64,000 nucleotides of DNA, taken from positions 62,001 to 126,000 of the forward strand of contig NZ_JAPJDL010000015.1 in NCBI RefSeq assembly GCF_026242055.1. Direction: 5' to 3'. Numbering within the stretch: position 1 is the stretch's first letter; every line of letters starts with the position of its first letter. The notes beneath the pieces are model-generated. The model searched no databases. It was not told the origin of the DNA and was given only the letters and a program-made list of their open reading frames with translations. Source of the DNA: Lentzea sp. NEAU-D7. Lineage in GTDB: Bacteria > Actinomycetota > Actinomycetes > Mycobacteriales > Pseudonocardiaceae. A program made the translations under genes and the position numbers. Positions 24,687 through 31,841 of the stretch are shown here, piece after piece.

Positions 24687-25679
24687 ATGGCCGAGCGCAA
24701 ACCCAGAGTCACCGACTGGAGACTCGTCGTGCAGTCCCGGTTGGACCGGGTCCGCGCGGATCTGGCTGCCCTCGGCCCGTCCGACCCCATCGATCCCGAG
24801 GGCGACGTGTGGCGTCGCACGGCCGAGGAGCAGGCCGTCGTGGTCGAGGCGATGCTCAACGCCCGCGAGCCGTGGTGGCGCATGCTGCCGTCGTGGTGGT
24901 CGGGCTGGCACATCGAACGCGCCTGGCGCGCCCTGCACGAGGCCGAGGTCGCCACGATCTCGGCCGAGCGCGGGTTCCTGGGGCGGTTGCCCGGTCTGCG
25001 GGCGCGGGTGGCGCAGTACCTGGACGACGACGATCCGCGTCGCCGGGCCCTGGAAGCGTTGCGGCCGGGGGAGTTCACGCCCGCGGTCGAGCGCGCGATC
25101 GTGGTGGACGCGCTGCGGGCCGCCTACGACAACTCGGACTTCGCGCACGCCGGTTCCCGCGCGCTGCGCAACAAGCTGATCGCCGCGTCCCTCGTGCTGT
25201 TCGTGATCAACACGGTTCTCGGCGTCGTCGGCATCGTGAAGCCCGGCATCATCCCGCTGTGCGTCGACCCGAAGGAGAACGCGCTGCCCACCGTCTGCCC
25301 GGGCGGCACGGCGAAGGCGTCCGGTGTGGACGTGTGGCTGGTGCAGGTGCTCGGGTCGTTCGGCGCGGTGCTGGCCGCCGTGGTGCTGCTCTTACGGCGC
25401 CGGCCATCGCTCTCGCCGTACGTGATGATCGGCTACCAGGCGCTGATCAAGATCATGCTCGGTGCGGCACTGGCGGTGGTCGGCATCCTGGCGCTGGGAG
25501 CGGGAGTCACGAGCGGGCTGATCGGCATCCCGTCCGCGGCGGCCCTGCTGCTGTGGGCGGTCATCTTCGGGTACGCGCAGCAGATCGGCACGCGGCTGCT
25601 CGACAAGTACACCGACGAGGTGCTGGACCAGGCGCGGCCGCTGCCGGACGCGGACGGGCCGAGGGTGGCGCCCCGGTGA
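24687..25679 (+). CDS. Multi-pass membrane protein of unknown function
   Basis: 330 residues. A soluble, charged N-terminal half (1-165) contains a tryptophan-rich patch EPWWRMLPSWWSGWHIERAWRALHEAE. At least four membrane segments follow (LIAASLVLFVINTVLGVVGIV, VLGSFGAVLAAVVLLL, IMLGAALAVVGILALGAGV, SAAALLLWAVIFGYA), with a short cysteine-containing loop between the first two. Not recognised. Start ATG 24687. It is coupled by a 4-bp overlap to the next small gene. Confidence 0.7.
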   Translation: MAERKPRVTDWRLVVQSRLDRVRADLAALGPSDPIDPEGDVWRRTAEEQAVVVEAMLNAREPWWRMLPSWWSGWHIERAWRALHEAEVATISAERGFLGRLPGLRARVAQYLDDDDPRRRALEALRPGEFTPAVERAIVVDALRAAYDNSDFAHAGSRALRNKLIAASLVLFVINTVLGVVGIVKPGIIPLCVDPKENALPTVCPGGTAKASGVDVWLVQVLGSFGAVLAAVVLLLRRRPSLSPYVMIGYQALIKIMLGAALAVVGILALGAGVTSGLIGIPSAAALLLWAVIFGYAQQIGTRLLDKYTDEVLDQARPLPDADGPRVAPR

Positions 25680-25954
25680 CCGTGTCGGAGCGGGTCGCCG
25701 CGAGAGTGCGCGCGGACTTCCGCGCCGACCTGGTCGACGAGGTGCTGGGCAGGCTCGCCGGCGCGTTCACCGACAACCAGGACGTGGAACGCGTCCACGC
25801 CGCCGTGGTGCTGGCGGCCGCCGGCGACCTGCCGGTGCTGCGGGCGCAGGTGCGCGCGCTGCGGGTGGACTGGCGTGACGTGCTGCTGAACGGCGGCCTC
25901 GGGCACGCGGACTGGCCCGAGGTGCTCGACCGCGAGTTCGGACCGGTCAGCTGA
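25676..25954 (+). CDS. Small hypothetical protein coupled to the membrane protein
   Basis: 92 residues, mostly helical (VAARVRADFRADLVDEVLGRLAGAF, ERVHAAVVLAAAGDLPVLRAQVRALRVDW). No recognised domain. GTG start overlaps the preceding stop by 4 bp (GTGA), so the pair is translationally linked. Its 3-prime end overlaps the convergent GNAT gene by 8 bp. Confidence 0.65.
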   Translation: MTVSERVAARVRADFRADLVDEVLGRLAGAFTDNQDVERVHAAVVLAAAGDLPVLRAQVRALRVDWRDVLLNGGLGHADWPEVLDREFGPVS

Positions 25955-26423
25955 CCGTGCGCTGGTAGCTGATCAGCTCGCCGGTGCTCGCGCACCGGGT
26001 GAAGCCCGCCTTCTCCAGCACGCGGGCGGAGGCCGGGTTGGTCACCTCGACGTTGGCGTGGACGGTGTGCACGTCGTCCAGTTCCAGCGCGAACGCGGTC
26101 AGGGCGGCGGTCGCCTCCGAGGCGTAGCCGCGTCCCTGGCGCGAGGGCACCACGCCGTACCCGATCTCCACCCGGCCGTCGGAAGGAGGCCAGAACAGCC
26201 CCAGGGACCCCACGACCTCATCGGTCGACCGCTCGATGATCAGGCGATGGCCGAACGGGGAGAGCCAGTCCGGGTTGGAGGAGAGGAGTCCGGCGATCAC
26301 CGCGTCGCCCTCCGCCGGGAAGTCGGCGGCCCACGCCGGTTGGCGGGTCTCCTCGACCACGGCCTTCACGTCGAGCTCGGACCACGGGCGGAGGACGAGA
26401 CGTTCGGAGACAAGATCAGTCAC
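25947..26423 (-). CDS. GNAT-family N-acetyltransferase
   Basis: 158 residues, RimJ/RimL-like. N-terminal SERLVLRPWSELD, central VEIGYGVVPSRQGRGYASEATAALTAFAL with the acetyl-CoA-binding R/Q-x-x-G-x-G/A segment, and VEVTNPASARVLEKAGF at the end. Substrate unknown. GTG start 6 nt after a TAGCGT box. Confidence 0.85.
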   Translation of the reverse strand: MTDLVSERLVLRPWSELDVKAVVEETRQPAWAADFPAEGDAVIAGLLSSNPDWLSPFGHRLIIERSTDEVVGSLGLFWPPSDGRVEIGYGVVPSRQGRGYASEATAALTAFALELDDVHTVHANVEVTNPASARVLEKAGFTRCASTGELISYQRTVS

Positions 26424-26429
26424 GCGCGC

Positions 26430-26435
26430 ACGCTA
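26430..26435 (-). promoter_or_regulatory. Probable leaderless -10 box for the GNAT gene
   Basis: TAGCGT on the minus strand, 6 nt before GTG 26423. Confidence 0.5.
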
Positions 26436-26618
26436 GCCACGACGCGTGCGGCCGTGCGAGCGCATTTCGCGCGGCCGCGGGAACAGGGGCCGGCAGACCC
26501 GCGCAGCGATGGCCGGCAGATCGCGCGGTTCGGCACGCCGGGTGAACTCGCGCACCGTCAGGTACTTGAACACGAGTCCGGAGAGCGCCACCGCGGCGGC
26601 TGGGAGGATGTCGATCAC
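26433..26618 (-). CDS. Possible small protein with one hydrophobic helix
   Basis: 61 residues from GTG 26618: VIDILPAAAVALSGLVFKYLTVREFTRR, then a basic tail. One hydrophobic N-terminal helix followed by many arginines would fit a small membrane-associated protein. Support is limited to an AAAGG upstream and plausible composition. The 172-bp stretch from 26619 to 26790 shows nothing I can annotate. Confidence 0.3.
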   Translation of the reverse strand: MIDILPAAAVALSGLVFKYLTVREFTRRAEPRDLPAIAARVCRPLFPRPREMRSHGRTRRG

Positions 26619-26790
26619 GACCGAGACCTTTCGCTCGAAGGTTGACTGCTTCGAGACGGCTGGTGCGGAGTCCATGCAAGTTCGGGGATCCGCTCGAAGA
26701 CCTTCCACATCGGATACGAGCGAAACGCGCGATCGTAATAACCGGGCCGCGAGCGCTGTGCGAAGCCGCGACGAGCGAGGTGAAGCCGGC

Positions 26791-27657
26791 TCAGGCCTTG
26801 CCGCCCTTCCCCGGCGACCGCGTCTCCTCCCGCACGGCGTTGATGACGTCGGCGTCCCAGCGGTGCGTGCGGATCAGCCGGTACCGCTCCGCCGCGACCC
26901 ACATGTACGCCTCGGTCTCGGTGCGGTCGCCGATCATGTCGGCCTGCCGCAGCATCGCCACGACCGGCTTGTACTCGTCGGCGTACCAGCGGCGCGCCAC
27001 CTCGGAGCGGTCCAGGAACTGGCAGCTGTCCTGCATCAGCCGGAACCCCCACGCCTCGACGTGCTCGCCGAGCTGGGCGTAGTGCCACGGGTCGGACAGC
27101 ACGACGGCGGCGCGGGCCTCGCCGCTCAGCGGGACGCGGTCGAGGAACAGGCGCCGGTAGTCCTTCACGATCAGGTCGCCGCGGTAGCGGATGCCGGACG
27201 AGTTGATCCGGGTGATCACCTGCGTCACGTACGCGTCGATGACCTCCAGGCCCATCGCGTGCGCCACCGACACCCGGTGGTGGCCGTCGATGATGAAGTG
27301 CAGCTCGCCGACCCGGTACACCTCGATCGGCGGCACGCTCTCGCCGCGGCGCGCGGCCAGGGCCAGTCGTTGCCAGCGTTCCCGGACGCGGCCGGAGGTC
27401 GGGCGGAAGCGGCGGTCGAAGTCGCGGGTGCGGTCTACGCTGCCGACGATCGAGTCCAGGCGGATCGTCTGCAGGCCCAGGCGCTTCTCCGACGCCATGC
27501 CCAGGGCGTCCACGACCTCGTGGAACGGCAGCATGATGTTCACGTCGTCGGGCTCACGGCGCAGCCAGGCCGCGAGGCGCGACATCACCTGGCGGCGGCG
27601 AGCGCGCAGGAAGTCGCTCTCGGCGTCGGCCACGGGGAAACCGGTGTCACGTCTCAT
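26791..27657 (-). CDS. ParB/sulfiredoxin-like nuclease-fold protein
   Basis: 288 residues. The region LQTIRLDSIVGSVDRTRDFDRRF ... VPPIEVYRVGELHFIIDGHHRVSVAHAMG (about 65-140) is the ParB/Srx N-terminal fold with the DGHHR motif. The rest is helical without the DNA-binding helix-turn-helix of chromosomal ParB, so it is unlikely to be the partition protein. ATG 27657 is preferred, with GGGAGG 5 nt upstream. Its start lies inside the end of the phosphoesterase gene (11-bp overlap), suggesting coupled expression. Confidence 0.75.
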   Translation of the reverse strand: MRRDTGFPVADAESDFLRARRRQVMSRLAAWLRREPDDVNIMLPFHEVVDALGMASEKRLGLQTIRLDSIVGSVDRTRDFDRRFRPTSGRVRERWQRLALAARRGESVPPIEVYRVGELHFIIDGHHRVSVAHAMGLEVIDAYVTQVITRINSSGIRYRGDLIVKDYRRLFLDRVPLSGEARAAVVLSDPWHYAQLGEHVEAWGFRLMQDSCQFLDRSEVARRWYADEYKPVVAMLRQADMIGDRTETEAYMWVAAERYRLIRTHRWDADVINAVREETRSPGKGGKA

Positions 27658-28318
27658 CACGACCTCCCGAGATCTCGAGAACCTTCTGCGGAACGACGTT
27701 GATCACGCGTGTGGCGCCCAGCGAACGGTCTGGACGTGGCACGCCGTGCGGATGAATGTGGCCGTGCAGCATGAACGAGGGCTGCAGCCGTGAGACAAGT
27801 CCACGTAAACAGTCGAAGCCGCGGTGCGGCCCGTCGGGTTCGTCGCCGCAGTCCAGCGGCGGCGAGTGGGTCAGCAACACGTCCACACCACGTCCGTCCC
27901 GCAGCCTGCGCCACCCGGCCAGCCGGGACACCCGGCGGGCACGGCGGGCCTGCTGCCGTTCCGTCCACTGGTTCGGGCCCTTGTTGTAGCGGATCGAACC
28001 ACCGAGACCCGCGATCCGCAGGCCGGCGACATCGACCACGCGTTCGTCCGCGTTCACCGCACCGGCTGGTCCTGGCCACCGCACCGGCACGCCCGCCTTG
28101 GTCCACAGGCCGCGCACGTTCGAGTAGCCCGACAGGTCGGTGTCGTGGTTGCCGGGGACGAACACCAGCGGCTTGTCCAGGGCGTTGGCCAGGTGTTCCA
28201 GGTAGTCGAACGGCAGGTCACCGGCCGCGACGATCAGGTCGACGCCCGAGTGCTGGTGCACCTGATCGGTCCACAGCTGCTCGACCACCTCGTCCGCGAC
28301 AGCCAGAATCCGAGCCAT
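27647..28318 (-). CDS. Calcineurin-like metallophosphoesterase
   Basis: 223 residues with the metallophosphoesterase motifs AAGDLPFDYLE (the usual GD), FVPGNHDTD (GNHD), LLTHSPPLDCGDE and FMLHGHIHPHG (GHxH). The first DxH motif is degenerate (ILAVADEVVEQLW instead of SDxHG), so one metal site may be altered. Substrate unknown. ATG start 6 nt after a TACAGT box. Confidence 0.82.
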   Translation of the reverse strand: MARILAVADEVVEQLWTDQVHQHSGVDLIVAAGDLPFDYLEHLANALDKPLVFVPGNHDTDLSGYSNVRGLWTKAGVPVRWPGPAGAVNADERVVDVAGLRIAGLGGSIRYNKGPNQWTERQQARRARRVSRLAGWRRLRDGRGVDVLLTHSPPLDCGDEPDGPHRGFDCLRGLVSRLQPSFMLHGHIHPHGVPRPDRSLGATRVINVVPQKVLEISGGRDET

Positions 28319-28324
28319 CCCAGC

Positions 28325-28330
28325 ACTGTA
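28325..28330 (-). promoter_or_regulatory. Probable leaderless -10 box for the phosphoesterase operon
   Basis: TACAGT on the minus strand, 6 nt before ATG 28318. Confidence 0.5.
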
Positions 28331-28370
28331 ATGAGGTCTTTCACCACATGACGGGTGGCTTGGCTGCCAT

Positions 28371-28376
28371 TAGCGT
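28371..28376 (+). promoter_or_regulatory. Probable leaderless -10 box for the first DUF2332 gene
   Basis: TAGCGT followed by 7 nt and GTG 28384. This favours GTG 28384 over the upstream in-frame ATG 28348. Confidence 0.55.
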
Positions 28377-28383
28377 GGTCACC

Positions 28384-29463
28384 GTGCTTGCCGAGCTGTT
28401 CGCCGCGGCCGCTCACGGATGCCGCGACCGCAGTCCGCTGACCCAGCGACTCCTCATCGACGCCGCCGACGACCTCCGGCAGGGCGGTGTCACGGCCAGG
28501 ATCATGGCCGGCTCCGAACGCGACCGGGAGGGCACCGTGCCCGGGCTGCGGTTCGCGGGCGCCGTCCACCGGCTCGTGCTCGAAGGGCGCGCGCCGGGCC
28601 TCGCGAAGCACTACCCGTCCGTCGGCGGCCAGCCCCACCTGCCGACGCTGTGGGAGGACGCGCTGCCCGCTCTCGAGGCGCACGCCGACGTCCTGCGGCA
28701 ACGCGTGCTGGCCACCGTCGTGCAGACCAACGAACCCGGCCGCAGCGCGCCCCTCTACGGCGGCCTGATGGTCGCCGCACAGGAGGCCGCGAAGGCCGCC
28801 GGACGGCACGTGCCGTTCTGCGTGCGGCTGCTGGAGGTCGGCGCGAGCGGCGGGCTCAACCTGCGTCCGCACCACGTCGGCTACCAGCTGGAGGACACGG
28901 TCCTCGGCGATCCGGACAGCCTCCTGGTCCTCGACCCGGAGTGGACCGGCAGGCCGTCCGCCGACCTGAGCCACCGGCTGCGCGTCGTCGGCAGGGCGGG
29001 CTGCGACCTCAACCCGGTCGACGTGTCCACAGAGGACGGACGTCTGCACCTGAGCTCGTTCGTCTGGCCGGACCAGCTGGAGAGGTGGAACCGCCTGCGG
29101 GACGCGCTGGACCTCGCCGCCACCGATCCCGTCAGGGTCGACCGGTCGGCCGGTCCGGAGTGGCTGGCGAAGCAGCTCGCCCGCGCCGAACGGGACGTGC
29201 TCACCGTCGTGTGGCACTCCGTGGTGTGGCAGTACGTCTCGCCCGCCGACCGGGCGATGGGCAGGGCCGTGCTGGCGGACGCGGCCGCGAAGGCGACGCC
29301 CACGACACCGTTGGCGCTGCTGGTCTTCGAGCCTCGCCGCACGGACGACGACTACCGGTTCGAGCTGCTGCTCAAGCTCTGGCCGGCCGGGATCTCGCTG
29401 AACCTCGGCCACGGCGCGGGCCACGGCACGCCGTTCACCTGGGGCGTCACCCCGTGGGAGTGA
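28384..29463 (+). CDS. DUF2332 protein (first copy)
   Basis: 359 residues. DUF2332 hallmarks: LAKHYPSVGG, VVQTNEPGRSAPLYGGL, LLEVGASGGLNLRPHHVGYQ (a methyltransferase-like glycine motif), FVWPDQLERWNRL and VVWHSVVWQYV. No function is established for the family; the EVGASGGLNL segment looks like a nucleotide or SAM site, which is inference. A second divergent copy lies at 31842. Its 3-prime end overlaps the convergent small membrane gene by 17 bp. Start chosen from the -10 box. Confidence 0.82.
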   Translation: MLAELFAAAAHGCRDRSPLTQRLLIDAADDLRQGGVTARIMAGSERDREGTVPGLRFAGAVHRLVLEGRAPGLAKHYPSVGGQPHLPTLWEDALPALEAHADVLRQRVLATVVQTNEPGRSAPLYGGLMVAAQEAAKAAGRHVPFCVRLLEVGASGGLNLRPHHVGYQLEDTVLGDPDSLLVLDPEWTGRPSADLSHRLRVVGRAGCDLNPVDVSTEDGRLHLSSFVWPDQLERWNRLRDALDLAATDPVRVDRSAGPEWLAKQLARAERDVLTVVWHSVVWQYVSPADRAMGRAVLADAAAKATPTTPLALLVFEPRRTDDDYRFELLLKLWPAGISLNLGHGAGHGTPFTWGVTPWE

Positions 29464-29824
29464 CGACCGGGTTCACCACGTACCGGCCGTCCTGGACCTC
29501 CACGGGCAGCCGGAACTCCGCGCGGGTGCCGTCGTGCGTGTACTCGACGACGATGGCGCCGTCGCGGTAGACGCCGCGGTCCACCTGCGCGGTCTGGAAC
29601 TGGTCCGCGGTCGTCTTCGCGACGTCCTCGCCGCCGACCGCCAGCAACGGCTCCAGCTTGTGGAAGTCGTGTGCGCGCAACGCGTTCGTCACCTCGGTGG
29701 CGAGCTCGTCCGGTGACGCGGCACCCGGAGACGGCCAGAACGCGATGGACACGAAGACCATCGCGAGCCAGCCGATGGGGAACACCAGCAGCCAGAACCT
29801 GAGGTTCGTCAGCCGCGCGTACAC
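29447..29824 (-). CDS. Membrane-anchored hypothetical protein with extracytoplasmic domain
   Basis: 125 residues. One N-terminal membrane helix (LTNLRFWLLVFPIGWLAMVFVSIAFW, about 5-30) is followed by a small alpha+beta domain (TEVTNALRAHDFHKLEPLLAVGG..., then strands ending YVVNPVV) that resembles a cystatin or lumazine-binding-like fold. The N-terminal helix matches the whole 31-residue protein encoded immediately upstream. Not recognised. Confidence 0.7.
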   Translation of the reverse strand: MYARLTNLRFWLLVFPIGWLAMVFVSIAFWPSPGAASPDELATEVTNALRAHDFHKLEPLLAVGGEDVAKTTADQFQTAQVDRGVYRDGAIVVEYTHDGTRAEFRLPVEVQDGRYVVNPVVTPTG

Positions 29825-29825
29825 G

Positions 29826-29921
29826 TCAGGGCGTTCCGCTGATCAGCACGAACACGGTGGTGATCCAGCAGAGCAGGAACGCGAGGATCCAGAAGCGGAT
29901 GTTGGTGAGGATTCTGGTCAT
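29826..29921 (-). CDS. 31-residue single-span membrane peptide, paralogue of its neighbour's N-terminus
   Basis: It encodes MTRILTNIRFWILAFLLC followed by WITTVFVLISGTP and a stop. The pattern LTN-x-RFW-x-L-x-F-x3-W-x3-VFV-x-I is shared with residues 5-27 of the 125-residue protein directly downstream on the same strand, 1 nt from its start. Too short for routine gene finding. The shared pattern and tight spacing argue that it is real. Confidence 0.55.
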   Translation of the reverse strand: MTRILTNIRFWILAFLLCWITTVFVLISGTP

Positions 29922-29963
29922 GACAGGGCCCTTCTACAACGAAAAAAGCGAGCGAAACCGGGA

Positions 29964-31034
29964 CTAGAGCCAGCGATTTCGGCGCAGTATTCGGTAGAGC
30001 GTCAGGCAGGCGATCAGGACCAGACTCATGATCAGCGGATAGCCGAACTTCCACTTCAGCTCGGGCATGTAGTCGAAGTTCATGCCGTACACACCGACGA
30101 CCATGGTCGGCACGGAGATGATCGCGACCCACGAGGTGATCTTGCGCATGTCGGTGTTCTGCTGCAGCGTGATCTTCGCGAGCGTCGCGTCGACCAGCGT
30201 CGTCAGCAGCTCGTCGAACGCCGTGACGCGCTCGGACACCTCGGTGAGGTGGTCGTCGACGTCCCGGAAGAACGCGCGCACCTGCTCGGGGATTAGCGGC
30301 GTGTAGCCCTCCGCCAGGCGGCGCAACGGGTTCGCGAGCGGCATCACCGCCCGGCGGAGCTCCACGACCTCGCGCTTGAACATGTAGATCTGCTCCGCGC
30401 TCACCTCGGTGCGCGGCGCGAAGACGCGCTCCTCCATGCGGTCGATGTCGTCCTCGATGTGGTCGGTGACCTCGAGGTAGTTGTCGACGACCTGGTCGGC
30501 GATCGCGTGCATCACCGCGGAGGGGCCGATCTCCAGGCGCTCCGGGTCGGCCTCCAGCACGTGCCGCAGCTTGGAGAGCCCGGAGTGGTTGCCGTGCCGC
30601 ACGGTGATCACGAAGTCCTTGCCCAGGAACACCATGATCTCGCCGGACTCGACGATCTCGTTGGCGGTGTCGGGGGATTCGTTCGTCACGTAGCGAACGG
30701 TCTTGAAGACCATGAAGAGCGTGTTGTCGTACCGCTCGAGCTTCGGGCGCTGGTGCGCGTGCACCGCGTCCTCGACCGCGAGCTCGTGCAGGCCGAACGT
30801 CTCGGCGATGCCCTCGATCTGCTCGGCGTCGGGCTCGTGCAGTCCGATCCAGACGAAGCCGTCCTTGCGCTTGCTCACCTCTTTGACGGCGTCGGTGTGC
30901 GTCCACCGGCCGGGCAAGCGCTTGCCATCGACGTAGACCGCGCAGTCGACCACGTAGTGCGACAACGGCACGGAGATGTGCGGCGCAGGGCGCTGCTGGG
31001 CGCCGCGTCCGCGGATCGAGGGCAGGCTGGGCAT
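29964..31034 (-). CDS. corA: CorA-family magnesium/cobalt channel
   Basis: 356 residues. A large cytoplasmic N-terminal domain with the long stalk helix is followed by two C-terminal membrane helices. The signature YGMNFDYMPEL has GMN at residues 317-319, the pore entrance. The C-terminus is basic (YRILRRNRWL). It mediates Mg2+ (or Co2+/Ni2+) influx. It is the Rv1239c equivalent and closes the first syntenic block. ATG 31034 is preferred because GGAGGA lies 7 nt upstream; a GTG seven codons earlier is possible. A 19-codon leader ORF lies upstream. Confidence 0.92.
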   Translation of the reverse strand: MPSLPSIRGRGAQQRPAPHISVPLSHYVVDCAVYVDGKRLPGRWTHTDAVKEVSKRKDGFVWIGLHEPDAEQIEGIAETFGLHELAVEDAVHAHQRPKLERYDNTLFMVFKTVRYVTNESPDTANEIVESGEIMVFLGKDFVITVRHGNHSGLSKLRHVLEADPERLEIGPSAVMHAIADQVVDNYLEVTDHIEDDIDRMEERVFAPRTEVSAEQIYMFKREVVELRRAVMPLANPLRRLAEGYTPLIPEQVRAFFRDVDDHLTEVSERVTAFDELLTTLVDATLAKITLQQNTDMRKITSWVAIISVPTMVVGVYGMNFDYMPELKWKFGYPLIMSLVLIACLTLYRILRRNRWL

Positions 31035-31122
31035 GGTGAGTTCCTCCAGGGCCACACGTCGTCGAGGTGCACGAAAAGCACGACGGGCGTCCTACCGGTG
31101 GGACTCGGCGAACTAGAACGAT

Positions 31123-31182
31123 CTAGCAGGCCACCTCGGTGAGGACGCGCTTGGTACTGGCAGGGTGGGGGTCCTTGCTCAT
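31123..31182 (-). CDS. Possible 19-codon leader peptide upstream of corA
   Basis: It encodes MSKDPHPASTKRVLTEVAC, with GAGGAGGTGAGG just upstream, one of the best ribosome-binding sites in the window. It ends 88 nt before the corA start on the same strand. Proline codons at positions 5 and 7 follow an acidic residue. Short leader ORFs regulate Mg2+ transport genes in enterobacteria (mgtL, corL), so a regulatory role is possible but unproven here. Confidence 0.45.
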   Translation of the reverse strand: MSKDPHPASTKRVLTEVAC

Positions 31183-31319
31183 TTAGGGGTCCTCACCTCC
31201 TCGGGGCGGAGTCGACGGTGGTGGAAATCCTCACACACCGGTTGCCGAGGGTACTCCCTCCGTGTGAAGACTGTCTCCCCACCCGAGACAGATCTCGATC
31301 ACACGTAGTTGGAGGCGCG

Positions 31320-31826
31320 GTGCAGTTCGGTCGGTACTACGAGGAGTTCGAGGTCGGAGCGGTCTACAAGCACTGGCCTGGCAAGACGGTGACGGAGTAC
31401 GACGACCACCTGTTCTGCCTGCTCACGATGAATCACCACCCGCTCCACATGGACGTGAACTACGCGGAGAACACGACGGACTTCGGCAAGAACGTCGTCG
31501 TCGGCAACTACATCTACTCGTTGCTGCTGGGCATGTCCGTGCCCGACGTCTCCGGCAAGGCGATCGCCAACCTGGAGATCGAGTCGCTGCGGCACGTGAA
31601 GCCGACGTTCCACGGCGACACGATCTACGGTGAGACCGAGGTGCTCGACAAGACGCCGTCCAAGTCGAAGGACGACAGGGGCGTGGTCTACGTGGAGACT
31701 CGCGGCTACAAGCAGGACGGCACGGTCGTGTGCATCTTCAGGCGCAAGGTCATGGTGCCGAAGCAGTCCTACGGCGAGGCCCGCGGTGGCGAGCAGCCGG
31801 GGCGGCCGGAACCTGTGTCCAACTGA
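31320..31826 (+). CDS. MaoC-family hydratase (candidate mesaconyl-CoA hydratase)
   Basis: 168 residues, single hot-dog fold: FGRYYEEFEVGAVYKHWPGKTVTEYDDHLFCLLTMNHHPLHMD. The usual hydratase signature G-D-x-N-P-L-H reads M-N-H-H-P-L-H, with Asn in place of the catalytic Asp. As I recall, Streptomyces homologues beside the ethylmalonyl-CoA genes share this change. It would hydrate mesaconyl-CoA to methylmalyl-CoA, feeding the lyase at 11333. GTG start with GGAGG 4 nt upstream. Divergent from corA; the 137-bp interval holds no other gene. Confidence 0.82.
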   Translation: MQFGRYYEEFEVGAVYKHWPGKTVTEYDDHLFCLLTMNHHPLHMDVNYAENTTDFGKNVVVGNYIYSLLLGMSVPDVSGKAIANLEIESLRHVKPTFHGDTIYGETEVLDKTPSKSKDDRGVVYVETRGYKQDGTVVCIFRRKVMVPKQSYGEARGGEQPGRPEPVSN

Positions 31827-31841
31827 TTGTGGGGTAGTGAA

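Noticed and set aside
31056..31318. Mg2+ riboswitch (M-box or ykkC-like) upstream of corA
   Set aside because: No M-box core or other known riboswitch pattern could be recognised; only the leader ORF and short inverted segments are visible.
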